A DNA stretch of 20,000 nucleotides from Sphaeroforma sirkka. Lineage: Eukaryota > Opisthokonta > Ichthyosporea > Ichthyophonida. The translations under genes were made by a program, and so were the position numbers. Below the pieces are notes generated by a model. That model had not been told where the DNA came from and searched no databases. It saw nothing but the letters and a program-made list of their open reading frames with translations. Positions within the stretch are counted from its first letter, which is position 1. The number at the start of each line of letters is the position of its first letter. Location: NCBI GenBank assembly GCA_001586965.3, contig LUCW03000184.1, positions 1 to 20,000 on the forward strand, read 5' to 3'. Of the stretch, positions 8,636 to 20,000 are shown piece by piece.

Positions 8636-9285
8636 CTTCTTCTTCGGTATAGGAAGAATATCAGCCAAGTGGGACACGATAGAGGGGTCCACAACTGCTG
8701 CTGCCGCTAGCTCCTTTAAGAGCGCTTCAGTGCGGTTCAATTGGCGTCGAGATTGAGAGGATCCAACCACTCGCTGTCGAGTTATGGCGTCCTCAGCTTC
8801 GGCCCCAAGATTTGAGCTGAATGGAATGGCTTCTCCATCGATGGCGAAACCGAAATTTTCGGACAGGTCCAATACTTCCTTTTCACTCCGGATTTGTGCT
8901 GGAGTGTCCTTTAGATGTGGAGTTATAATGCCCCCCGGCATTCGTATCCACGAATTTTCCAGCCTTTCGACGTTTATCCCCAATATTTGACGGCACGTGG
9001 TCCGGGGCAAGCTGGGGTCCTGAGCTTCACTCCTAGGGGATACACGGACGCTGGCGAGAGCCTTTCCGCGGTAGTAGATACCTCTTCTTCCAAGGCTTTA
9101 GGATCCGACGAGTCATCCTCAGAATAATCCTCTGTACCAACCTCAGAATTTGCTTCCCCAACAGTATCCTCGGCAGGCTCAACTCCAGACAGGCTAGGTG
9201 TTTCCACAGGGACCTCAGGAACCTCGGCAGGCTTAGCAGGCCTAGAGCTAGCGGCTCCCTTGCCTTTAGAAGTACCCTTAGCCAT
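8567..9285 (-). pseudogene. ORF1, acidic N-terminal gag-region protein, frameshifted
   Basis: The first methionine after the LTR is at 9285 (MAKGTSKGKGAASS). The protein begins basic and Ser/Ala-rich and then turns strongly acidic and Pro/Glu-rich. That frame ends at 8974. The continuation lies one base out of register, open through to 8567, and includes a helical Glu/Leu-rich segment (RTEALLKELAAAAVV). Its end is artificial: the last residues are translation of a T-run and an antisense tRNA-like sequence at 8556-8635. The position suggests a Gag N-terminal domain. I do not recognise a family. Confidence 0.5.
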
Positions 9286-9364
9286 AGTATTTGCTGGATA
9301 GTAAATCGATGTCAGACAGTCTAGAAGCAGTACACTACTGTAACTACTAAATAACTGAAAAATA

Positions 9365-9942
9365 TGTAAACTTCGATGGAAATTACTAGGTTTCAAACTA
9401 TATTAAACTAAAATACAATTTAGTCAGTTAGGATTTAGCAGTGGTAGCTTGTGTAAGAATGATCGGGACTGCCTCTTGTTAAGAGCCTAAATATCCTCGA
9501 TCACACAGGGCGTACCTCTAGCTGTTCTTTATTGAATAATTTTCACTAGAAGTACTAAGTGTTCATGACCACTTGCCTAATTTGTAAATAGACATAATAA
9601 CGTAAGTCACGTCAATACATTAGCTGATATAAATAAAGTTCCATCTGAAGAAAAGTTAAAAAAAAAAAAAAAGACTTATTGGATTTTGGAGATTGGCGGG
9701 AGGACCAAAATCTAATAAAATTTAGTTTATAATATCCTACATCTACTAATGTCTCAAATAGGTCCAAGTAGATGAGTCATACCAAATACTCAGGCTATTG
9801 GAGCCATCAAAGTGAATTTAGAACACTTTGGAAATATTGGAAAAAGAGCTTGTACTAAATTATTTAAAATACAAATAAAAAACCAATGTATTATCTCAAT
9901 TGATCTTGATATTTTAGACTGACCGGAGGCCATATTTCTACA
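9365..9942 (-). repeat. LTR copy B (578 bp), inverted
   Basis: This is the reverse complement of copy A, from TGTAGAAATA at 9942 down to GTTTACA at 9365. Relative to A it lacks about 22 bp next to the GATTTTGG hairpin (the segment with ACTACTACTTAT). It stands directly upstream of ORF1 on the - strand, so it is placed as the 5' LTR of the - strand body and would be expected to carry the promoter. The bases after its 3' end do not begin with TGG, so a conventional tRNA primer-binding site is not evident. Confidence 0.9.
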
Positions 9943-10528
9943 TGGGCTAACCCACCTTGTCAACTTATCGTACAGCTGTTAAGTTATGTTAATATTACTA
10001 AATCTACCATTACGCTGTGTTGTCCCTTACGTAACTCCGACCCATGGATACGTGATTTAATTAATATGATTCAAGACGAACCTATTTATGTCGACCGTGA
10101 AACCGACACGTTTTTGTATCAGGGATCCTCTTCTATTAAGAAGACACCTTGGAAACACACCATTGTTTGTCGCATCGGTCCTGCAGGTACCACTAAGTGG
10201 AAACCCTCAACCAAATTCTTAGCTAAACTAGAGGAGTCTAAAGAGTTTGAACAAAAGCTCAAGACTCGTACAACACATGCACCCAACAAGATTTCAGTCG
10301 AGGTAATGCCGATTGAAACGGCATTAGATCGTAAAAAACATGGAACTAGCTAAGGCCATGGATCAAAGACTCAAAACTCTAAGAGAACCTGAAGCTCGCA
10401 CTCAACTACTTAAAGCGCTGCTTAAAGAACAGCCAGGAGTTGCGAAACAACTGAAGAAGATACTTCAACAATCCAATGTTGTCAATTATGTATCTCAGGA
10501 CTCTACCCCTCCTGATACTGAGGTTGCC

Positions 10529-10543
<15 letters not shown>
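9943..10543 (+). pseudogene. Retroelement polyprotein tail with NPP...P..PW motif
   Basis: The frame runs in from the LTR end and reads WANPPCQLIVQLL, then ITLCCPLRNSDPWIRDLINM. As I recall it, this spacing (W-x-NPP-x2-LI ... P-x5-PW-x2-L) resembles a segment downstream of RNase H in DIRS-type polyproteins, linked there to an adenine-methyltransferase-like domain. The assignment is tentative. The frame stops at 10351-10353, but a one-base change in the A-run at 10334-10339 would continue it into the overlapping frame 10340-10543. That part is a Lys/Leu-rich helical tail (TQLLKALLKEQPGVAKQLKK). It ends inside LTR copy C. I see no tyrosine recombinase or integrase. Confidence 0.5.
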
Positions 10544-11095
<552 letters not shown>

Positions 11096-11101
11096 TATAT
11101 A

Positions 11102-11136
<35 letters not shown>

Positions 11137-11157
11137 TACATATATACATATACATAT

Positions 11158-11289
<132 letters not shown>

Positions 11290-11345
11290 GATATATTATT
11301 ATGTGTGATGATGATGCATGTATTATGATGATTGTGTGTGTGATG

Positions 11346-11509
<164 letters not shown>

Positions 11510-11545
11510 CAGTTGCTCATGTTAAAAGTAAGTCAACATTGTTAA

Positions 11546-11743
11546 GTTTCAAATCGGGTTAAACATTCCCCATTCTCATCCCACTCTCCAAGTGCACCAC
11601 CACCAGCATCCGATCGTGCATTCGATATTGATCCGCCTGGATTATCATGCCGTTCTTTTATTGCCACATCATATAGTAGATATAGACCCGACATGCTCTA
11701 CTTCACTACCCTTAAAACTCTCTCACTCCTCTTCAACTACTAA
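11546..11743 (+). other. Unassigned open stretch, Ser/Pro-rich
   Basis: Sixty-five codons without a stop read a Ser/Pro-rich peptide (PFSSHSPSAPPPASDRAFD). A second + frame is also open across much of the interval, so the openness may just reflect composition. There is no start codon at the beginning and no recognisable domain. It could be an exon of an unrecognised gene or non-coding DNA. Confidence 0.2.
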
Positions 11744-11951
11744 ATAGGTCTATCTAGTACAAATACTACAAATGCAGGTATATTCGTATTTTTGTATTTT
11801 TTTTTTGTGTATTCTGTCATTTTGTGTACACGAACACACAACACAAAAAGTCATCTGTCAAGTGTCGAATACTCACCATGCTTTTTCGCTATCCAATCAG
11901 AATATTTTTATATTATGTTGTTTTTCATTGGTCCTCAAACTTCTCAAATAT

Positions 11952-12041
11952 ACGGCCCTCTGGATAGGGTCTCGAGCGGAAATCAAGGTTTGTCGTAGCG
12001 GAAATCGAAAATTTAGAAGAGACCCAAATCCAGAGGGCCGT
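11952..12041. repeat. Long hairpin (inverted repeat), 22-bp arms
   Basis: The arm at 11952-11973 (ACGGCCCTCTGGAT, one base, GGGTCTC) pairs with 12019-12041 (GAGACCC, two bases, ATCCAGAGGGCCGT). The loop is about 45 bases and contains an imperfect repeat of GCGGAAATC. It lies about 290 bp upstream of the proposed RGG-box gene. The rest of 11744-12329 is AT-rich, with no gene that I can see. Confidence 0.9.
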
Positions 12042-12281
12042 GTCAAATTTTCATGCTTTGAAGCTACTCAGGACCCAGAGGCCAGAGCAGGATACAGGAT
12101 AGACGACACACTGTAACACCATCAATCACAGCTTATTACACCCATGCGGGGATAACCCCCCCCAAAAAAGAAATACACTAAAATAAAAATATATATATGT
12201 AGAGCCCAAACATTTTATAAAATAAATACATCAAGAGAGTCCGGCTGACAATAATAATAATAGACCACATAGCTGTATCAC

Positions 12282-12305
12282 ACAATATACACTACAATAT
12301 ACACT
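12282..12305. repeat. 12-bp tandem duplication
   Basis: ACAATATACACT occurs twice head to tail, without mismatch, about 25 bp before the proposed start codon at 12330. Confidence 0.9.
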
Positions 12306-12329
12306 ATTGTTGCATCATATCTATAAGGG

Positions 12330-12928
12330 ATGCCTTTGTATTCGGATACGGATCCTTACTATGTGGACACGCCTCTATTATCGCCAGTAGAACCGCCGGA
12401 TCAAAAGAATTTCGCACACATCGCTATGGTAAGTCTAAAAAATCATTCTGCAACGCTCTATTTTTGAACTATTGCAGGTGGCTTTGCGAAAGATTAGGTA
12501 TGACCTTACGAATAATGTGCTTGTAAGAAAACAACACTAATTTGGCAATTAGTCTATGACCCCATGTTTGAAGTATTTCGCTTGTTTAAATCGAGGGTTA
12601 GCCGTCTTTATTATTGTGTCTTTCGCTGAGACCCTTGTCTAATCTTTTTCGGTATGAAAACCTGAATCCCCATCAGGGCCGCCGTGAGAGCAGAGGTCGT
12701 GGTAGGGGCGGTCGCGGTGGAGGTGGTAGAGGAGGCGGCGGTGTTCGGTCAAGAGGTTCCAACTTCCATCGTAGACTGAATCACAGATATAATAGGGACG
12801 ACATCAGTACTGGCTCCAACTATCGCCAGAATCAGTCTATTTCGAATTATGATAGAAATGACGGATTCGGAGACAGTCGACAAAGGCAAAATCAACCACG
12901 AGATAACTACCACGAACGAGAGAGGTGA
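12330..12928 (+). CDS. Proposed small RGG-box RNA-binding-like protein, three exons
   Basis: Proposed exons are 12330-12428 (33 codons, MPLYSDTDPYYVDTPLL), 12478-12522 (15 codons, VALRKIRYDLTNNVL) and 12677-12928 (84 codons with stop). Both introns are phase 0, with good donors (GTAAGT, GTAAGA) and CAG acceptors, and are 49 and 154 bp long. The 131-residue product has an acidic, Pro-containing N-terminus. Residues about 49-75 form an Arg/Gly-rich RGG box, and the tail is rich in Asn, Arg, Asp and Gln (NYRQNQSISNYDRND). RGG boxes bind RNA and are arginine-methylated in other proteins; no RRM or other domain is visible. The splice model is mine. An alternative donor at 12498 would put exon 3 in a different frame and lose the RGG box. 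I do not recognise an orthologue. Confidence 0.5.
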
Positions 12929-13226
12929 TGCATTCGAACTAGTATAGGAGGCAAAACACAAGCTAGGATATCGCGCTTTGCAACGTTCAACATGCAACCT
13001 ATATTGAAGGTAGGTAGCGAAGATGATTTAAGCGCCCGTGAAAAGTCGGTGGTGCCGACATCACGAAGGCAAGGCCAAGACCGATATCTATAAGAATTTC
13101 GCGGTCCGAGCTCAGAAGAATGCACTGAGGTTGCGACCAGGTATTTCCAGGTATTTCCAGGTATTAAACAACTTTCATCGTGTACTAAATGGCTAATCAA
13201 TATTGTGTGGCTCTGCGTGAAATGTT
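12929..13226. other. Intergenic or 3' region, no gene assigned
   Basis: A short open stretch near 13012-13090 (SEDDLSAREKSVVPTSRRQG) could be coding, but I could not join it in frame to the RGG-box exons. A 10-bp unit (GTATTTCCAG) is repeated in tandem at 13141-13160, with partial copies on both sides. Confidence 0.4.
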
Positions 13227-13493
13227 AACACACACACAAACCCACACACACTCACACACCCACACACCCACAGACACACAGACACACATAAAATGCATAC
13301 ATCTACATATATACATTACACACACACATATACACATATATATATACATATATATTTATACGTGTGTATACGTATGTATGTATGTATGTATGTATGTATA
13401 TATGTATGTATGTATGTATGTATGTGTTTTGTGCAGCATATATATATGTATGCATGTATATACGTATATATGTAAATATATATGTGTATGTAT

Positions 13494-13529
<36 letters not shown>
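13227..13529. repeat. Compound microsatellite (CA, TATG, TA)
   Basis: CA-rich DNA with CACACC and CACAGA variants (13227-13290) is followed by CATA-type sequence. An almost pure TATG block lies at 13372-13425, then mixed TATG/TACG sequence, then a TA run ending at 13529. ORFs in this interval are repeat translation. Confidence 0.93.
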
Positions 13530-15228
13530 TCATTCATGCTAGATCGCATCTAACGTATTATACAGCAGTATATCTATGTATGTTGGTTACTATTTGTTAC
13601 ATTGTGTGTGAGCTGTACGTAGAATAGTACAAACTCTACACGTAAGTTGTCAATAATGTAAAAATCTCATTCGTCTTTCTACATACGCAGATTTCTTGTA
13701 CGTACCAAAGTTCAGAGTGAATTTGGTTCACGCGTGTACGTACTTGTGTTGATGATAATCAGCACCGTTTTTGGCAGATCCAAATGGGCTTTTAAACTTT
13801 CGCATGTGTAGCTGATTCAATAGTTTATTCATACGGAGTTGGAATCATGTACACAGACATTTTGATACAATATTCTGCATGAGTATAAACTGGTATATTG
13901 TTTTTAAAAACATGTTAGCTGCTGCATTATTACTGTGCATGTGTATACAATGCATAGTTGTAATTATAAACGGTCAATATGTATCATTAAGTACACAGTA
14001 ATCATACACTACATAGTACATAGTAGATTGTATGGCCTTCAGAACACGACACGTATTTAAGTTTCAAGTTTTTTCCTGTTGTGTACATACAGTTAAGCGG
14101 ATATTCATAGATTTTTCTAAACACAATCGGATAGACATATACCACAAATCGCACATGGAGGCGTTAACCTCTGATTACGGAAATAAAAAACACAACATCG
14201 CGCAACAAAATGTCTTATTGTGAAAATGTTTTTTTTGTGTTTACCATGGTGATAAATATATATCTTCACATCTGTACTCTGCCGTAATTTGTAAGCGGTA
14301 ATAAAACATTGCACTTCGTCGGCATATATCTGTCAATGCCATTTATTTTACAGTATTTTGAGTGTTGTATGTGCGTCTGTGGTTATATATTTGCGAAATT
14401 TGATCGCCAGCTGTGAGCCTTGGAGTATCTTCATGAGCAAACAGCATGCCATGGCTCATAAACTGGGGAAGCCAGTCAGCAAGGTGACTCAGAGCATCTA
14501 TGTTTGGGCTACAATAGCATTCATCATAATTCTTCGAGAGAGATCATTTGTCAGAACTTTCAGCGACTGCCTAGCGAATGATCTGGCAATTTCTTCGTGT
14601 TTATACAAACACACCAAACTTAACCAACTAGCTCATATTCATCGTCATCTGGCATCGTTGTGTTTACACCCTGGATTTGAAGGCAGCTTAAAATTCATGG
14701 TGACACATTAGGATACATACTGTAGAGGGCGCTTCACTATAGAAAGTGTGTTTTCTCTAAATTATGAGCTCTACGACCAATATCTTCATTCGCACAATGA
14801 CTGAAAATGAAAGGAATCAGAGCTGTTCATTTAGAAGGTTATGTCTAGGCCCTTGAGTCTGGAGGATGAATATCTACCTATGAAGGTGTACAATTCAGGA
14901 GGCTATGTGAAGGCTGTGTATTTATGGAATTTTGTCCGGAATACTAATGGCTAATAAATAAATATCATTTTTGGTTTATACAGCGGTTTTCTGACTGCCA
15001 TTTTCAAAAAACCCCACCCCCCCAGGGTTTTTTAATTTTTTTTAAAACCGAAAAAGTAAGCGAACTTTATGTACTTCCAACTCTCTTGTAAAAAGACAGA
15101 CATTTCCATGATATGAGAACGTAATTTTATATAATTAGTAAATATTTGCATGCTTTAACGCCGGACATTGATAAAAAGGAAGCCTATTGAGTCATACTCT
15201 GCATACGTATCGAGTAAAGTGATCGTCA
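13530..15228. other. About 1.7 kb with no recognised gene
   Basis: The sequence is AT-rich, with only short ORFs. The longest is a 117-codon + frame at 14358-14711, which has no recognisable domain, no matching splice pattern and unremarkable composition, so I do not call it a gene. A short hairpin AAAAAACCC/GGGTTTTTT lies at 15006-15033. The final part should hold the promoter of the ankyrin gene that starts at 15229; no TATA-like element stands out. Confidence 0.5.
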
Positions 15229-16505
15229 ATGCCGGGTGTACTAGTAGTAGACAGTACGAGTCGTAGCAGCGATTCGAACCTATGGGTTGCTGCTAGCGAT
15301 AACAACATAGGTAGAGTCAAGGAGCTCATTGAGGATGCATCTTCCGACCTCAGTCCGAATAGCAAGGACGATAACGGATACACGCCCATGTATGTCGTAA
15401 AATACACCTCACATACGGCATTGTCTCGTTGTTGAATATTGAGGTCTTTCTTGCCGTTTCAAGCAACTGTGTAATTGTGCGAAGCAGTCCAATATAAATC
15501 CTTTTTATCGTGTGTAGTATCATATGGATGAGCAACTGCAGTCTATTGTCTATAGCGAATCGTACATAAAGAATTATGAGATTGTAGAGCACCGTTCTTA
15601 CCCCTGCTGAAATGTGTACACACACCAAGAGGTGTATCGAGAGGTGTGCTCATCAAGAGAGGCGATACTAACAAATAGATCGCATAGCGAAGTTAAGCAC
15701 ATTCAATATAGGTAAGATTTAATAACAATACTTTCGAACACTATTAACACTTTACTACTTATTATCAATCATTCTGTTCTTGTAGGCACGCGGCGGCAGG
15801 GTGGGGGCACAAAGAACTCTTAGAATATTTAATTTCAGAAGGAGGTGACGCCAATGTTACAGACAACGACGGCGACAGTCCACTTCACAGCACGGAAGAG
15901 TAGGTTGTTTGTCATCGATTTTTTAGTCATAGTTTGTATATATCTCATCTTTGATTGTTAATTTTATGAAAGTATACGTGGCATCAGTGTGAGCTTTTAT
16001 ATATTCCGTGGTCGCAGGATAGATAGATACAAGTCCTGTTATTACCAGGAGTTTCGCTCATTGCTTTCCCGTACCATCCTTCGCAATATAAAAGTGTCGT
16101 CATCGCACAGATACTTGTTGACGCAGGGGCGGATTTGGAGATAAAAAATGACGAAGGGCTCACGGTAAGTGTACAAATTAGTCTTTGTCTTGGATGCCCG
16201 AGTTCTAATACACTACAATAAGTCAATTATGCGTCGTTTTTTTGAGTCGAAGTCTCGCATATCATGCTCTGAATTCTACTAAAGTTTTTCTTCGTCGACT
16301 ATATCTTCAGCCTAACGATGTAGCCAGTGAAGAGGGTCTTTTAGAGATGTGCAGCTTCTTCCGAGAGAAGTTGGGCATGGATCCCATGACGGCAGAGTCC
16401 ATTCGAATTGCAAGCAATGCGATGGCCGCCTTGCGGATAGACGCCACATCGGTTGGACAAAACAACGAGCCACTGAACGAAATAGAAGAGAATGAATCAT
16501 CATGA
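15229..16505 (+). CDS. Small ankyrin-repeat protein, four exons
   Basis: Exons are 15229-15389, 15786-15899, 16095-16164 and 16311-16505. Donors are GTATGT, GTAGGT and GTAAGT, all acceptors are AG, and the frame is continuous for 179 residues. Three ankyrin repeats are visible: NLWVAASDNNIGRVKELIED (first), NGYTPMHAAAGWGHKELLEY (second, spanning intron 1) and DGDSPLHSTEDVVIAQILVD with AGADLEIKNDEGLTP (third, spanning introns 2 and 3). The C-terminal 60 residues are a helical, Met/Ala-rich then acidic tail. The layout resembles small fungal ankyrin proteins that begin with N-I/L-W-x-AASDG-like repeats. Ankyrin repeats mediate protein binding; the partner here is unknown. No signal peptide or membrane segment is present, so it is probably cytosolic or nuclear. 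I chose the start at 15229 because it is the first Met in the open exon. Confidence 0.85.
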
Positions 16506-17253
16506 TAATTTTGTTAATATATAGTTAAGGCTAAAGAGTGACGATAGACGACACGCGAAGTGATACGGGAATTCAAAACGAAGTTCAACAAATAACGTAG
16601 TACCATAGCTCGCAAACGAGATTGAGACTTCACTATTCAAATCTTGTAGTATTATTTCCAAACTTCCGAGATTCCTGGCATAAATTTTGCGTATTGAATG
16701 GTAGATAGCCTGTAAATATTTGCGTATTGAATGGTAGATAGCCTGTAAATATTTGCGATCCTCTCGATTGGAAATCCTTGCAAATAGCTAACTTAGAGAC
16801 TAGGGCAAGTAGTATAGGTGGAAACACTGTCGGACTAGTAGTCCTCAATGACAATATCAATTAAGGACTGATGAATACATACTGATATCACAATCTGAGA
16901 TGTGTAGTTGTGTACGCCTTTATATGTATATAAAAAAATATGTAAACGTCATCCCAAAATTGCTCAAATTTCGAGAAATGTAGCCGCCACCCGAGTTAAA
17001 CATCCAATCATATATCAGTTTTCAAATGAAATTGCACATCAGTCAGAAGTTCGGTACCATACCGCTATTTGTCCATTACTGCCATATCCTGATTTCAGCT
17101 GCTCTCCCTATCCATGTGCAAGGAAATATCTAAAACCCAAAAATACACAAGCTATTGTAAAGGACTAAATGTCCTTCTAAAACACCAACGCTCTAAGCAA
17201 ATCTCGTCCTTTTCGAGTTTATAGTTTGACTTAGAACTCAAATATCAGCAACC
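16506..17253. other. Intergenic region between the ankyrin gene and RPS8
   Basis: It holds the 3' end of the ankyrin gene and the promoter and 5' leader of RPS8. An 86-codon ORF at 16908-17168 has no features of a gene. A small hairpin (AAGGAC/GTCCTT) is at about 17160-17176. The stretch before the RPS8 ATG contains CTCGTCCTTTTCG, a pyrimidine-rich patch that might lie near the transcription start, as is common in ribosomal protein genes; this is inference. Confidence 0.5.
16686..16757. repeat. 33-bp tandem duplication
   Basis: A 33-bp unit beginning TTTGCGTATTG is present in two perfect head-to-tail copies (16686-16718 and 16719-16751), followed by the first six bases of a third. Confidence 0.93.
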
Positions 17254-19228
<1,975 letters not shown>

Positions 19229-19657
19229 ATGTTTTTAATGTTACGTCCCGTAGCAACCATATAGTAAAGCCTATGAGGATGTAGTATCACACTTCTGTTG
19301 ATCATGCATTTACTCTAGTTATATTTTAACAAAAATAATCATCACTGGTTGCGCATTTGTTATTTGAGTTTTTACTGGCCTGCACATAGAGTTTGTACGG
19401 ACATGGGTGGGTTAGTCGCCGTTTTTATGTCGTTTGTCCCTTTCTCCTTAGTGCCCTTACTAAACTCGTTGTAGCGCTGCTAACAATATGGAAATTACTC
19501 CTGAACAGTCTAATGGTGCAGTGTCAGTTTTCCTGCGTTTTGACTATAAAAAATATGTGAATATATGGTCATGCATTGGGTAGCTTATATTATTCGGCTT
19601 CGATCGACTGATTCTGGTTGGTATGTACAGTTACGGATCGATTGTTTTGGTTTGTTC

Positions 19658-19697
19658 TGTGACAGCTGTATTTGTTGTGTGACAGCTGTATTTGTTG
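19658..19697. repeat. 20-bp tandem duplication
   Basis: The unit TGTGACAGCTGTATTTGTTG occurs twice head to tail with no mismatch (19658-19677 and 19678-19697). Confidence 0.95.
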
Positions 19698-19877
19698 TTG
19701 GGTAGTGTAGTTCTCTTGCTCTTGAAGTTGTCTGAGCATCGAGTGTTTATCCTTGTGTATTGATCCTATGCGAATCGAATTCGAGTGTCATAACTTGTTG
19801 CGTGATCTTGTATTCCGTAGTCAAGTCCCCCACGTTGTCTTTCCAGTTTGTCATTGTTTCTGGCGCTTTTATCGTCC

Positions 19878-19923
19878 AGTATTCAAGACAGTGCCATATC
19901 AGTATTCAAGACAGTGCCATATC
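19878..19923. repeat. 23-bp tandem duplication
   Basis: A 23-bp unit beginning AGTATTCAAGACAG occurs twice head to tail with no mismatch (19878-19900 and 19901-19923). Confidence 0.95.
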
Positions 19924-20000
19924 TGTCATCGTCATGGTATGCACGGCTCATGAGTCCACATGTGTAAAGTGGCGACGCATTGGAACCTTTCGTCTGTTGT

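Larger units (their letters stand above)
19229..20000. other. Downstream of RPS8, no gene recognised
   Basis: It contains the RPS8 3' untranslated region and then AT-rich DNA. No exact AATAAA follows the stop codon closely; AAAATAATC at about 19331 is the nearest variant. A 66-codon ORF at 19753-19953 spans a tandem duplication and shows no domain. Confidence 0.5.

Noticed and set aside
9300..9364. tRNA primer-binding site after LTR copy B
   Set aside because: The bases after the LTR end read TATTTTTC and not TGG, and I see no 12-base or longer tRNA complement.
4761..9942. Plain DIRS element, suggested by the inverted terminal repeats
   Set aside because: RT, RNase H and protease are Ty3/gypsy type, the repeats have TG...CA LTR ends, and no tyrosine recombinase frame is visible. 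Kept only as an alternative.
13227..13529. CRISPR-like regular repeat
   Set aside because: The units are 2-4 bp simple sequence with no unique spacers, and the genome is eukaryotic.
14358..14711. 117-codon + strand ORF
   Set aside because: No domain, no splice context and no homology I recognise; its length is plausible by chance in this region.
16908..17168. 86-codon ORF upstream of RPS8
   Set aside because: It has no recognisable features, and it lies in the likely promoter region of RPS8.

Overview
The window is nuclear DNA of a eukaryote. It holds two intron-containing genes I can assign with confidence, a small ankyrin-repeat protein and ribosomal protein S8 (RPS8), plus a probable RGG-box gene, several decayed Ty3/gypsy-type retroelements and very long TA and TG microsatellites. 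The introns have ordinary GT-AG ends (GTAAGT, GTATGT). The protein sequences look opisthokont-like. A repeat-rich unicellular relative of animals or fungi, for example an ichthyosporean, would fit, but I cannot fix the species from the sequence.

Layout. Bases 1-3020 are a badly decayed Ty3/gypsy copy on the + strand (gag, zinc knuckle, protease, reverse transcriptase, RNase H). Bases about 3035-4720 are a second copy of the same family on the - strand, so the two form a long imperfect inverted repeat. Bases 4761-10955 are a different, better preserved element. It has a 601-bp long terminal repeat (LTR) at 4761-5361, a - strand body (ORF1, gag, Cys/His domain, protease, RT-RNase H) and an inverted LTR copy at 9365-9942. 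A + strand polyprotein tail follows at 9943-10543, then a third LTR, truncated at its 5' side, at 10529-10955. This looks like a retroelement whose 5' and 3' halves were inverted relative to each other, with the joins exactly at LTR ends. No integrase is visible. A tRNA-like sequence with intact Pol III A and B boxes lies antisense between ORF1 and gag.

Bases 10956-11506 are a compound TA/CA/TG microsatellite starting where the last LTR ends. Bases 11507-12329 hold a strong hairpin and no certain gene. A three-exon gene for a small RGG-box protein is proposed at 12330-12928. Bases 13227-13529 are another compound microsatellite, and I recognise nothing at 13530-15228. The ankyrin gene (four exons, 179 residues) is at 15229-16505. 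RPS8 (four exons, 205 residues) is at 17254-19228; its first intron begins after only four coding bases and contains a 170-bp TA tract. The remainder to 20000 shows only short tandem duplications.

The host genes share the + strand but no pathway beyond a general link to translation and RNA binding. The elements in 1-10955 appear non-functional as they stand.
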